A model generated the notes under the pieces. The model searched no databases and was not told the origin of the DNA. It saw nothing but the letters and a program-made list of their open reading frames with translations. This document shows, one piece after another, positions 10,348-20,761 of a DNA stretch of 64,000 bases. The stretch spans positions 127,507,384-127,571,383 of the forward strand of contig NC_091250.1 of assembly GCF_042477335.2 (NCBI RefSeq), written 5' to 3'. The first letter of the stretch is position 1. Every line of letters begins with the position of its first letter. The stretch comes from Ovis canadensis. Taxonomy: Eukaryota; Chordata; Mammalia; Artiodactyla; Bovidae. The position numbers and the translations under genes were made by a program.

Positions 10348-10676
10348 GTTGTCCTAGTTGCTAAGTAGCATCTGACTCTTTGTGACCCCATGGACTGCAG
10401 CCTGCCAGGCTCCTCTGTCCTTCACAGTCTCCCAGAGTTTGCTCAAATGCATGCCCATGGAGTTGGTGATGCCATCCAACCATCCCATCTTCTGTCGTTC
10501 CCTTCTCGTCCTGCCCTCAATCTTTCCTAGCATCAGGGTCTTCTCCAATGAGTTGGCTCTTTGCAACAGATGGACAAAATATTGGAGCTTCAGCTTCAGC
10601 ATCCGTCTTTCCAATGAGTGTTCAGGGTTAATTTCCTTTAGGATTGACTGGTTTGATCTCTTTGCTGTCCAAGGGA
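10348..10676 (-). mobile_element. BovB LINE 3' fragment
   Basis: This is antisense BovB from the tail-proximal ctgactctttgtgacccc to ctttgctgtccaagggac. It is 5'-truncated and diverged, without a clear (ttcag)n start. Confidence 0.85.
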
Positions 10677-10924
10677 CACATGCTCCTGTTTTTGAACACA
10701 GGAGGCTGTATTGGACAATTGAGAGCAGAATCATTTGACTGCAGATTCTAGGCTTTTGACATGTTAAAATGCTGATTTCAAACAATTGGTGATCCACCTC
10801 CACCCAGCCTAAATTCTACAGAGGTGCCAGAGAAAGCATTCTAAGAGAGGATCCCGGTTTCACGATCCCCTAATTAAGATATCACAGGAAACTGGGACCC
10901 AAAGGATGGTCATGTCCCAGATCT

Positions 10925-11100
10925 CAGGTGAGTCCTTGGGGTGGACCGCCAAATGTGGGTCCTTGGCTTCATGCACAAAACACTTCCAGATTGAGCCGAA
11001 GTAAAGTTAGAGCAGATTTAAAGCAGATTTACTCAGGGAGAAACACATTCCATAGACAGTGTGGACCATCTTAGAGGGCGAGAGGCTCTGAAATATGGCA
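10925..11100 (-). mobile_element. ERV LTR fragment, antisense
   Basis: The strings gtggaccgccaaatgtgg and ctcagggagaaacacattcc match a ruminant LTR I remember in outline. Ends are not visible and the family is unsure. Confidence 0.4.
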
Positions 11101-11102
11101 TG

Positions 11103-11264
11103 GTCTGTACGCCACCAGGCTCCTCTGTCGGTGGAATTTTCCAGGAAAGAATACTGAAATGAGTAGCCATTCCCTTCTCCAGGGGATTTTTCTGACTCAG
11201 GAATTGAACCCAGGTGTTCTGCATTGCAGGCAGATTCTGAACTGTCTTAACCACCAGGAAAGTC
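11103..11264 (-). repeat. Bov-tA SINE, partial
   Basis: This antisense copy lacks the usual Bov-A start (cgctcagtcgtgtccgac). It begins inside the body and runs to the tRNA-like end. Confidence 0.8.
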
Positions 11265-11267
11265 CCA

Positions 11268-11797
11268 GTTTTGGAAGGAGAACTATAACAAACCTAGACA
11301 GCATATTAAAAGGCAGATGCATCATTTTGCCAACAAAGGTCTGTACAGTCAAAGCTGTGGTTTTTTCCAGTAGTCATGTATGGATGTGAGAGTTGGGCCA
11401 TAAAGAAGGTTTAGCACCAAAGAATTGATGCTTTCAAATTGTGGTGCTCCTGTGAAGACTCCTGAGAGTCCCTTGGACTGCAAGGAGATCAACCTTGCAA
11501 GGAAATTAACCCTGAATATTCACTGGAAGGACTGATGCTGAAGTTCCAATACTTTGGCCACTTGATGTAAAGAGCTGACATTTGGAAAAGACCCTGATGC
11601 TGGGAAAGATTGAGGGCAGGAGAAGAAGGGGCAACAGACGATGAGATGGTTGAATGGCATCACCGACTCAATGAACATGAGTTTGAACAAACCCCAGGAG
11701 ATAGTGAGATAGTGAAGGACAACAGGGAAGCCTGGCAGGCTGCAGTCCATGAAGTCGCAAAGAGTCAGACGTGATTGAACAACTGAACAACCACAAT
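11268..11797 (+). mobile_element. BovB LINE, 5'-truncated
   Basis: Sense BovB 3' end with many substitutions and small indels. It runs from ggaaggagaactataacaaa to a degenerate tail (gattgaacaactgaacaac), so it looks older than the copies at 36-40 kb. Confidence 0.85.
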
Positions 11798-11917
11798 CCA
11801 CACAGAACACTTCTGATGCTCCTGGTTGTCAAATATGTGGATTTTTTTCCCCCACACCAAGCAATTTTCTGATAGTAGCTGCGTGTCCTACAATTCAATT
11901 CAATTCAGATCCTTCCT

Positions 11918-13492
11918 TGCCGGGGTCCAGCCCTGGTGGATCCAGGGTGATTCGAAGGTGGGGATGGAGTCGGCGTCCTTGGAAAAATACATATTTAATT
12001 ACAGATATATAGAGAGATTAGAAACGGATAGTGTAGTAGGAAAATTAGTGGAGGAAAAGAGGCTGGATAACTTGGTTTACATGGAATAGCATCCATGCTC
12101 CAGGTGGAAATTCAGCCAGAAAAACGGGGAGCAAGAAAGAAGGACATGGGGGAATCAGTCTTTCCAGAAACTGATCCCATTTCTTTTATTTTTAGGTTTG
12201 CTTATATACCTTTTGTTACACATAGGGATGAATACAGAGTCACGAGGGGGTCAGCAGTCCTGACCTTTATCAAAATCAGGTGCTTCACATAAAAAGGTCT
12301 TAGGGGGTTTACATCATCATGAGGCCTGCTGACATTTATGACCCTTTCTTTCTGATAACCAAAAAAACTTATTTTTTCCAAGGGTGTTTTTTTCTAAACC
12401 AGGCACCACCCTCCAAATAAAGTTACATTCCTATAGGGTGAGGGTGTAGTGAGTTACAATCAAGAAAGGAATTTATTTAACCCAAGGTTAACATGATCAA
12501 TCTTAAAGGTTAATACTTATTTCTCCTATATGTTAGTTATATTCATTATAAAGGCAGGGAATATGGAGATTTAGCAGCAAACATCAGTCCAACAAATGAA
12601 AATTCTTTCACCAATGTTCCCCTTAAGATCTATTAGGTCTTAAGATAGTGATAAAGTTACATTTTTACATAGCAAGGACACAGTGATTTATAACAAAGTA
12701 CAGTGATCTATATCAAAAGAGAAAATTCATTAACTCAAAAAGTATAGTATTGCTAACCTTAAAAACTACTATATTTCCTTTTCTATATTCCAAATACATT
12801 GATTAATATATTCCCAGGTGCCTAAGGATATGGAGGCCTGGCGGCAATCATTGACTCAACAATGAGAAAAGCCCTATGCTAATTAAGACTCTCAAAATAC
12901 TCCAAAACTCTCTGTGCTGTTTATGGTTAAGAGGTAGTAAACAATCATGTGCATAGTGGCAGAAGTATGGATAATCCTGTCACACAAGCTAGTCTGTCAG
13001 CAGAGAGGTTTGACCTGAGACATCCTTGTCCCACCCAGGGCAGGGAATTAGCAGCAATTATTGACACAACAAATGAAAAAACCCTTCACCAATATAATTC
13101 CTAATCAACCCACTATACTGATAATTTCTAACTTCACAAAAGAATTTGCCTTTAGTCAGTCTAAAACATCTCATGCCTCTCACAGTTGGGGGGTTGTAAA
13201 CAATCACATGTGGCCAGATGAACCTATACAGGCAGGCTAGATAACCTTCAGAGTTCGTAAGTTGAAACACTCTTGTCATGCCCAGGAATTTTTATTAACT
13301 TGGAGCTGCAAGTTAACTCCTTCTCCGAGAGAAATGGTTATGAGGGAGAGCCCCCCCATAAAGTACTTTGGTTTGGGGGTAGATGCTTGGGAACAGGGGG
13401 TTTCCTGAGGCTTGATCACGCCTTTGCCTATGCCAAAGCCTCCTTCCTCATGACCTTTGCCAAGGGCGGAGTTCCTTACGCTGGCCCCGGCA
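11918..13492 (-). mobile_element. Solo LTR of a class II (ERVK, BTLTR1-like) element
   Basis: The 1575-bp block starts tgccgggg and ends ccccggca, giving TG...CA with 8-bp inverted ends. It is flanked by an exact 6-bp target duplication, cttcct (11912-11917 and 13493-13498), as betaretrovirus-like integration makes. On the minus strand a TATA box (tatataag, complement of 12201-12208) is followed at once by AATAAA (complement of 12185-12190). That fits betaretroviruses with a very short R, whose poly(A) signal sits in U3. No gag, pol or env is next to it, so it is a recombined solo LTR. Confidence 0.85.
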
Positions 13493-13957
13493 CTTCCTAC
13501 CTGGAAACGGTGTCAGATTCCACAGGTTATGGGCTCAGTCCCACAAGACTGCCCTCCACTAAGTCCCCTTCAGCTGCCTGTCCATGGCCCAGGTTTGTTT
13601 CTGCACCAAAGTTGGGTCTGCTCACCCACAGGCAGTAAAGCCAATCTATTGACCCCAAGTTGTGGTGAAGGAAAGCGCAGCATTTGTTGTAATATGCCAG
13701 ACAAAGAGTCCAGGACAGGTAGGGCTCAAAAAGCCAGAACTCCCCATGGTCTCAGCCAAGGAATCTTACAGGCCAGGTGAGGGGCGGGGATGGGGTGGGG
13801 GTCGCAGAGTATGTGGCCAGCTTGTGCACGAGTCTCTGATCCGTTGATGGTGACATGACGGGTCAGTGTCATGACGATAATTCACATTATCAGTCTTTAG
13901 GCTCCAGGAGGCCTGGGCTATGGGCTCAGGATCATCAAGTAATTAGCATCTCCCATT

Positions 13958-14017
13958 GGTGAGGGTTTTAGGATCTGAAAGAACAGCTCAGAAAATGTGC
14001 ATCAGATACTGTCACCA
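13958..14017. repeat. 60-bp direct duplication, left copy
   Basis: This 60-bp segment recurs at 14839-14898 with three differences. It flanks the antisense BovB and belongs to the interrupted LTR. It may be an unusually long target-site duplication. Confidence 0.85.
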
Positions 14018-14838
14018 TGCACTTCACTTCAGTCGCTCAGTCATGTTCAACTCTTTGTGAACCCATGAATCGTGACATGCCAGGCCTCCCTGTCCATCAC
14101 CAACTCCTGGAGATTACCCAAACCCATGTCCATTGAGTCAGTGATGCCATCCAACCATCTCATCCTCTGTCATCCCCTTCTCCTCCTGCCTTTAATCTTT
14201 CCCAGCATCAGGGTCTTTTCAAATGAGTCAGTTCTTCACATCAGGTGGCCAAAGCATTGGAGTTTCAGCTTTAGCATCAGTCCTTCCAATGAACATTCAG
14301 GACTGATCTCCTTTAGGATGGACTGGTTGGATCTCCTTGCAGTCCAAGGGACTCTCAAGAGTCTTTTCCAACACCACAGTTCAAAAACATCAATTCTTTG
14401 GCACTCAGCTTTCTTTATAGTCCAACTCTCACATCCATACATGATTACTGGAAAAACCACAGCCTTGACTAGATGGACCTTTGTTGGCAAAGTAATGTCT
14501 CTGCTTTTTAATATGCTGTCTAGGTTGGTCATAACTTTCCTTCCAAGGAGTAAGTGCCTTTTAACTTCATGGCTGCAATCACCATCTGCAGTGATTTTGG
14601 AGCCCCCAAAAATAAAGTCAGCCACTGTTTCCCCATCTATTTGCCATGAAATGATGGGACCGGATGCCATGATCTTAGTTTTCTGAATGTTGAGCTCTAA
14701 GCCAACCCTTTCACTCTCCTCTTTCACTTTCATCTAGAGGCTCTTTAGTTCCTCTTCACTTTCTGCCATAAGGGTGGTGTCATCTGCATATCTGAGGTTA
14801 CTGATATTTTTCCTGGCAATCTTGATTCCAGCTTGTGT
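14018..14838 (-). mobile_element. BovB LINE between 60-bp duplications
   Basis: Antisense BovB of about 820 bp runs from the 3' end (cttcagtcgctcagtcatg) to gcaatcttgattccagc near the reverse-transcriptase YADD region. The tail is not the usual long (ttcag)n. Frame breaks are present in the encoded C-terminal part. Confidence 0.88.
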
Positions 14839-14898
14839 GGTGGGGGTTTTAGGATCTGAAAAAACAACTCAGAAAATGTGCATCAGATACTGTCACCA
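14839..14898. repeat. 60-bp direct duplication, right copy
   Basis: Right-hand partner of 13958-14017. LTR sequence continues from it (atttcagagaagaac). Confidence 0.85.
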
Positions 14899-14993
14899 CT
14901 ATTTCAGAGAAGAACGACAGCAGAGCTCATGGGAAGGGAGTCTGTCCTGGGAAGGCCCACAGGGTCCTGCAGAGGTTGTCACCTGTGCTTCTG

Positions 14994-15055
14994 TTCTTGT
15001 CCAGTCGCTCAGCCATTCCAACTCTTTGTGACCCTGTGGACGCAAGAAGCATGGA
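14994..15055 (-). repeat. 62-bp Bov-A/BovB tail scrap with target duplication
   Basis: A tiny antisense fragment (cagtcgctcagccattcc, ctctttgtgaccctgtgga) is flanked by an exact 11-bp repeat, ctgtgcttctg, at 14983-14993 and 15056-15066. It looks like a complete but extremely truncated retroposition event. Confidence 0.7.
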
Positions 15056-15135
15056 CTGTGCTTCTGCCTGACCGGCTGTAGACCAGAGCTTCCCACGACC
15101 TCCTCTTTGGAAAGCCGATTCTGGCCTCTGTACCC

Positions 15136-15730
15136 TGACACTGAATTAAACCTTGGGGGTGGCTTTGGGTAAAGTAGAAAAGAATGACTTTATTGCTTTG
15201 ACAGGCAAAGGGGGCCACAGCGTGCTAATGCCCTCAAAATCATATGTCCTAAGTTGGAGACTTGGAGAAGTTTTGTAGTAATTATCCAAAGAGGGCGTGA
15301 TCAGCTCATGGACATTCTTCTGATGGGTTGGTGGTGAGGTAAGTAGGAGTCCGTATCATCGACCTTCATGTTCCAACTGCTCTGGGGTCTACATGCTTGC
15401 AGGCAGCATCTATGGTTAATCATTCACTTCTCCTACCTGGAGGGAGTTTCAGTGTCTGCAAAGTAGCCCAAAGATATTGATTATTGTGTGTATTGATGGG
15501 GAAGCAGGACCTTACCCTATTGTTTCTCTTGACTGTTTGCTTTTCCTGGTTGCACATCCCCTCCCTTCCCTAATGAATAACTGCTTGAATATGCCCAGTG
15601 GAACTCAGGGAAGGTCATAGAGGCTGAATGAAGCCTATTTCCCATAATCAAAGAAATGGGGGTCCCAGGAAGGCTGTGTGCCCAGGAGCCCCACAAGGCT
15701 TAAGGCCCACAAGACTTGATATACTTTTGT
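15136..15730 (-). mobile_element. ERV LTR, antisense
   Basis: The string tgacactgaattaaacc followed by gaatgactttattgctttg resembles a ruminant LTR on the minus strand, with a TTTATT (AATAAA) element near its start in this view. The right end is a guess. Confidence 0.45.
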
Positions 15731-15810
15731 GATTAGTTTGCCAAAGTGGGTCACATAACTCAGGAAACCTGTCCACAGAGTATCATTTAATAAAAAGGCT
15801 GTGACTCAGG

Positions 15811-16034
15811 GGGGCTCCCCTGGTGGGTCAGTGGTAAAGAATCCGCCTGCCAATGCAGGCAATGAAGGTGATGCAGGTTCCATCTCCGGGTCAGGAAGAT
15901 CCCCTGGAGAAGGAAACAGCAGCCTGCTCCAGTACTGTTGCCTGGGAAATCTCATGGACAGAGGAGCCTAGTGGGCTACAGTTCATGGCATCACAGAGTT
16001 GGACATGACTTAGTGACTGAATAACAATAATAAA
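15811..16034 (+). repeat. Bov-tA SINE
   Basis: A complete sense copy with tail (ataacaataataaa) is flanked by the 7-bp duplication actcagg (15804-15810 and 16035-16041). A short extra stretch (caatgaaggtgatg) lies in the tRNA-like loop region. Confidence 0.9.
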
Positions 16035-16041
16035 ACTCAGG

Positions 16042-16771
16042 AACAGCCAGACAGAAGAGCTGCAGAGACAAGGGACCGGAAAGGGCATGGAGCTCCCAAG
16101 CTCTCTGCAAGCCCCGCTCCTCCCACACCCGCATGGGCTCAACCACCTGGAAGCTCTCCTTTGAGGTCTTCATGGAGCCTTCCTTACCTAGGAAGGCATG
16201 ATTACCTAGGAAGGCATGATTGATTAAATCATTGGCCATTAGTGATTGAACTTAAATTCCGGCTGCCCCTCTGCCCCCCAGGTCAAGGGGGTGAAATGGA
16301 AAGTTCCAGCCCTCTAGTCCTGTGGTTAGTTCCGCCGGCAAGCAGCTCCCACTCTTACCTAAGGTCTTTCCCAAAATTCAACTATTAACATAAGAAAACC
16401 CACCTTCGCTGCCCTCCTCACTTAAGAAATTCTGAGGGTTTCAGGAGTGCTGTTGCAGGAACAGGGATGCAGACCAAATATATATTTCTCATCAGAAATC
16501 ACAGTATGACAGGAAGCCAAGTGGGGTCACTGCCCAACACCGTGGCTAGGAGCAGATTCTGTGAGGTGTGAATGAAGAATTGCCATCAATGAACAAAGGA
16601 TGTTGCAGCCATCAGACCATCACATCACAGCCATCCTGTCTGAGGAAACTCATAGAAACAGGATGTTTGCCATCAGCCCCTGCAGCCACTCCCCCAACCC
16701 GTCGCCCCAGTGTTGTACTCCAAGGAGACTCAAGGTGAGAGTCACAGGATGCTGGCCCCAAATAGCTGATG
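16042..16771. other. Low-copy or old LTR sequence with 18-bp tandem duplication
   Basis: Two adjacent 18-bp units starting tacctaggaagg lie at 16185-16202 and 16203-16220. The string accaaatatatatttctcat with caggaacagggatgcag hints at an old LTR. I cannot set borders. Confidence 0.35.
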
Positions 16772-16976
16772 GTGTGAAGTCACTCGGTCGTGTCTGACTC
16801 TTTGCGACCCCACGGACTGTAGCATACCAGGCTCCTCCCTCCATGGGATTCTCCAGGCAAGAGTACTGGAGTGGGTTGCCATTGCCTTCTTCAGGGGGTC
16901 TTCCTGACCCAGGGATCGAACCTGGGTCTCCCACATTCCAGGCAGATGCTTTAACCTCTAAGCCACCAGGGAAGCC
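16772..16976 (-). repeat. Bov-tA SINE
   Basis: Complete antisense copy, close to consensus, ending agccaccagggaagcc. It looks relatively young. Confidence 0.93.
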
Positions 16977-17278
16977 TCAGATGGCTGAGGTGCCTATCAA
17001 AGGAATGGTTTCAGCGAGCCCAGACTCTTGCATCTTCCTATACATAGAAAATGGCCAATTTCCTTACCTTGAGGTCACTGGACTTTTTAATTAATAGTAA
17101 ACCTTTGATGTTCTGACTACTTGTTTTTGTTGCAGAAACTCCTATGTATCCTGGCTCTTCCCTCACCTCTTTGGAGCAGTTCCTCAGAGCTATCTGAGAT
17201 CATCTGTCCTAGGCTGAAGACCTCAGTTTTGTTTGCCAAATAAAACATAAATCTCAACTTTTAGGTTGTGCTTTTTTT
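16977..17278 (+). mobile_element. Class I LTR, 3' (R-U5) part
   Basis: It contains gagcagttcctcagagctat, a poly(A) signal region (gccaaataaaacataaatct) and a terminal ggttgtgctttttttt. The same family is in antisense at 34550 and 56608. The LTR may extend left beyond the SINE at 16772. Confidence 0.6.
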
Positions 17279-17298
17279 TCCCCCCCAGTCAACATGAG

Positions 17299-17878
17299 TT
17301 CAGTTCAGTCACTCAGTCGTGTCTGACTCTTTGCGACCCCATCAACTGCAGCACACCAGGCCTCCTGTCCATCACAAGCTCCTGGCGTTTACCCAAACAC
17401 ATGTCCATTGAGTTAGTGATGCCATCCACCCATCTCATCCTCTGTTGTCCCCTTCTCCTCCTGCTCTCAATCTTTCCCAGCATCAAGGTCTTTTCCAATG
17501 AGTCAGCTCTTCGCATCAGGTGGCGAAAGTATTGGAGTTTCAGCTTCAGCATCAGTCCTTCCAAAGAATATTCAGGACTGATCTCCTTTAGGATGGATTG
17601 GTTGAATCTCCTTGCAGTTCAGGGGATTACAAGTCCAAGTCCAAGTCCAAGAGTCTTCTCTAGCACCACAGTTCAAAAGCATCAATTCTTCAGCACTCAG
17701 CTTTCTTTACAGTCCAACTCTCACATCCATACATGACTACTGGAAAAACCATAGATTTGACTAGACGGACCTTTGTTGGCAAAGTAATGTCTCCGCTTCT
17801 TTGTATGCTGTCTAGGTTGGCCATAACTTTCCTTCCAAGGAGCAAGCATCTTTTAATTTCATGGCTGCAGTCACCATC
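17299..17878 (-). mobile_element. BovB LINE, 5'-truncated
   Basis: Antisense BovB with the (ttcag)n start is flanked by agtcaacatgag (17287-17298) and agtcaacataag (17879-17890). A short (aagtcc)n expansion near 17632-17650 is an oddity inside the element. Confidence 0.92.
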
Positions 17879-17915
17879 AGTCAACATAAGTCTAGCTAAT
17901 CCTGCCTTTATCACT

Positions 17916-18092
17916 TGCTCGCTGTGTGGCCCTGGGCAGATCATGTATATCTCTGAGTTGCATCAGCTTGTTGTAGATAGAGGGTATAGTACTCAGAATG
18001 AAATGAATCCATGTGCATAAAGAACCCAAGAGAGTGCCAGGCATGCAGTAGGTGAGCACTGTGGAAGTGTCAGTTGCTAGCGTTGTTATTGA
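17916..18092 (+). repeat. MIR SINE remnant
   Basis: The core-like string ctgtgtggccctgggcag is followed by a MIR 3' part (gagtgccaggcatgcagta, gttgttatt). Strongly diverged, as expected of this ancient family. Confidence 0.65.
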
Positions 18093-18164
18093 GACCAGAG
18101 GCAAGAGGGCATGGCACAACTTTTAGAATGACGCAGTCATTGTGGATACGACATTAACTGGCTG

Positions 18165-18760
18165 GAACCAATGAGGTCCAAGACGGCAGAAGATTCAGCT
18201 TCCATAGACCTTGAGCCTCCTTATACATTCATTGTGATGCCTCAACTTGCTGAATGACACACCCACAGGCACCATGACAGTTTCAAGGCCAATGATAAAA
18301 AGCCAAAACGTAAGCTGTGATCCAGTTCCTGGAAATCCCTGCCCCTTCCCCAAATAGTTGGGATAATCTTCCCGTGTAATAGCTTATGGAATGGCCCAGC
18401 CCATAAAAACTAACCACCCCGTGTTTTGGGACTTTTTGCCTTCTGAGGTAGTCCACATTCTGTCTATGGAGTGTGTATTTCCCTAAATAAACTCGCTTTC
18501 CCACATAACCCTGGGGGCGGAGCCACCCCCTTGCCTGCCCACGTATATTCCTGACAAGCACCCTATATTAATACATCTACTTCTTGCCTATCATTTTGCC
18601 TCTTGATAAATTCCTTCTGTACTGAGATGTTAAGAACCTGAGCTTCAGTAAGTCCTGACACCAAGTAAGTGATTTTAACTAAAAGACAAGAGGGTTCAAG
18701 TCCCAGCCCATGTGTGCAAGTGCCAATCTGAGTTTTGGCTGGTTTCAAGTCGTAGTCTGA
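18165..18760 (+). mobile_element. Class I ERV LTR
   Basis: A TATA-like element (cccataaaaactaacc, near 18400) is followed by ccgtgttttgggacttttt and the poly(A) signal AATAAA at 18486-18491 with actcgctttcc. A U5-like part follows (tgtactgagatgttaagaac). Ends and target duplication are not clear. Confidence 0.5.
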
Positions 18761-18849
18761 GGTGTGCGCTTTTGTTATTACCACTAGAGATGTTAGATAA
18801 TTATTTAAATACTGTCTACCAAGACAGTGCTTTCTAGTGCAGTGCAGGA

Positions 18850-19150
18850 ATTACTGTGCAGCAGGCACTGTGCCAAGCATTTTCATAGATGCCCTGTTTA
18901 GTCTTCACCTGCCCCATGAGATCAGTTCTTTACATCCTGTTTCGCAGAGGCGAAACTGTAGAAGCAGAGAGCTTTCATTACAGGGTTAAGACCTCTGAGA
19001 GTTCCTCCTGCTCTGGGCAGAGAGGGCGGCTGTCAGTCTTAGCAGAAGTTTATGCACCGGCTCTCCTTCTTTATGAACTGACATATCCGTGCCAGCATCA
19101 CACTTGGCACTTAGTACATGCTTAGTCCATATCTGCTGAGTGAGTGAATG
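18850..19150 (-). repeat. MIR and L2 remnants, antisense
   Basis: 18850-18990 matches antisense MIR (gcactgtgccaagcatttt, gcagaggcgaaactg). 19090-19150 matches the antisense L2 end (ttggcacttagtacatgct, gagtgagtgaatgag). Confidence 0.55.
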
Positions 19151-19831
19151 AGGACTGGCATTAAACCACAAATGAAATGCTCGTGAACAGCCCCAGAGCA
19201 CAAGACTGGGCAGGCACGTGGAGGAACTGAGTATTTGTCTTTCCTGTTCTGCTCTGGGTCTCCATGGTAACCACCTCCAAAATTGGTCGTTTTCTCTCTA
19301 GTATGACATACTTGATACCAAGCGACTTTTGGAACCTGAAGAGGACTAGTAGAAACTATGATGGTGAAGATTGTTAACCACAGACAATAAAACAGGCAGT
19401 TACTCTATCAGCAAAATGGTTTTTTTCGGGGGGTGGGGAGCAGCAGAGAATTACAGTTTGGGACCTGCAACTGGAGTAATGCTATGGAAGTCCAGTGAAG
19501 CAAAGGAGAGGAAACTCTCTGATGAAGGAGAAGGGGAAGCTGGGAGGAACTGTTATAAACAAAAAGTCCATTGGAGGAAACTAGGACTTCGAAGTATGGT
19601 GGCTTTTCATTGGCTGGATTGTTGCCAGGCAAAAAGGAAACACTTTTCTTTCTTTGGCTGGTGGGAGTCAAGTAGTGTCATTTGCTGTGGGAGATGCGAA
19701 CTACGTTTCTTCCTGTCGGGATCGGTATGGACTCAGAGTGGTACTGGCATGAGAATGCCCTGCTTGAACCCTCCTGACTCCGTTTTAGTGAGGTTCCCGT
19801 TTATTAATTTTTACAAGATACTGACAGCTTC
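19151..19831. other. Low-copy DNA
   Basis: Nothing recognised. A 175-codon frame at 19371 shows no domain and runs into the neighbouring SINE. Confidence 0.4.
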
Positions 19832-20054
19832 TGTGTGCCTGCCAAGTCACTTCAGTCATGTCCTACTCTCTGCGGCCTTATGGACTGCAGCCCGCTAGGC
19901 TTCTCTGTCCATGGGATTCTCCAGACAAGAAAACTGGAGTGGGCTGACGTGTCCTCTTCCAGGGGATCTTCCAGACCCAGGGATCGAACCCAAGTCTCCC
20001 GGGTCTCCTGCATTGGCAGGTGGGTTCTTTACCACTAACGCTGCCTGGGAAGTC
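19832..20054 (-). repeat. Bov-tA SINE
   Basis: Antisense copy with an extra ctcccgggt in the tRNA-like part. It ends ctgcctgggaagtcc. Confidence 0.9.
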
Positions 20055-20435
20055 CTCAGCAAGTCCAGAGGCACAAATGCCTTTGACTTCCACAGAAAGG
20101 AGGCCAAAATCTCCAGGGGCCCTGGCTGAGTTCAGTCTGTGTCAATGTCCCTCAGAAACTTCAGAAGCAACAGGACAAAATAGAAGCCCAATTTGAAAAG
20201 GAATTTCCGAACTTTGAGAAAAAATGGAATGTCTGTGAGCCCTTCCTCACTAAGATACTCAACCTATATGGAGCATGTATCACTATTAATGTAACGGAAG
20301 GATGTGCCCAAAGGTGAAGAAATGAGATGTACAACAGGGAGGACCTGAATTCTGAGGCATGTGATGATGCTGGTAAATAAAAAAGGAGGAAAAAGAATGG
20401 GGAAAACATCCTAAAAACATCTCTGAATATTGGTT
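20055..20435. other. Low-copy DNA
   Basis: No family recognised between the SINEs. Confidence 0.4.
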
Positions 20436-20761
20436 GATTCTTCGCTGGTGGTCCAGTGGGTAAGACTCTGCCTGCCAATGCAGGGGACACAGGTTCAATC
20501 CCTGGTCCAGGAAGATCTCACATGCCATGGAGCAACTAAACACTTGGGCCACAACCACTGAGCCTGCTCTCTGGAGCCCACAAGCTGCAACTACTGAAGC
20601 GCCCTAGAGTCCGTGAGCCTCAGACAGAGAGGCCACCTGCAGTGCAACGAGAAGCCTTGCATTGCAGCAAAAAGTAGCCTCCACTCGATGCAACTAGAGA
20701 GTCTGCATGCAACAATGAAGTCCCAGTGCAACATAAATAAATAATTGTTTAAAACCCAAAT
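20436..20761 (+). repeat. CHR-2-type SINE
   Basis: The long CHR form has a tRNA-like head (cttcgctggtggtccagtgg), gcaactactgaagc, tgcaacgagaagcc and an aataaataaat tail. The flanking atattgg (20429-20435 and 20762-20768) is a likely target duplication. Confidence 0.85.

Larger units (their letters stand above)
11800..15135 (-). mobile_element. Class I ERV LTR sequence, multiply interrupted
   Basis: Pieces at 11800-11917, 13493-13957 and 14899-15135 look like one minus-strand LTR or LTR-proximal region. Its U5-like string (ggcagtaaagccaatctatt, ttgtggtgaaggaaagc) is shared with LTRs at 54918 (antisense) and 52060 (sense). It is interrupted by an ERVK LTR, a BovB and a Bov-A scrap. Ends are uncertain. 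Confidence 0.5.

Noticed and set aside
14072-14686. 204-codon plus-strand frame
   Set aside because: It is the antisense reading of a minus-strand BovB. The same antisense peptides occur at other antisense-read BovB copies (17266, 37143, 42317, 63258).
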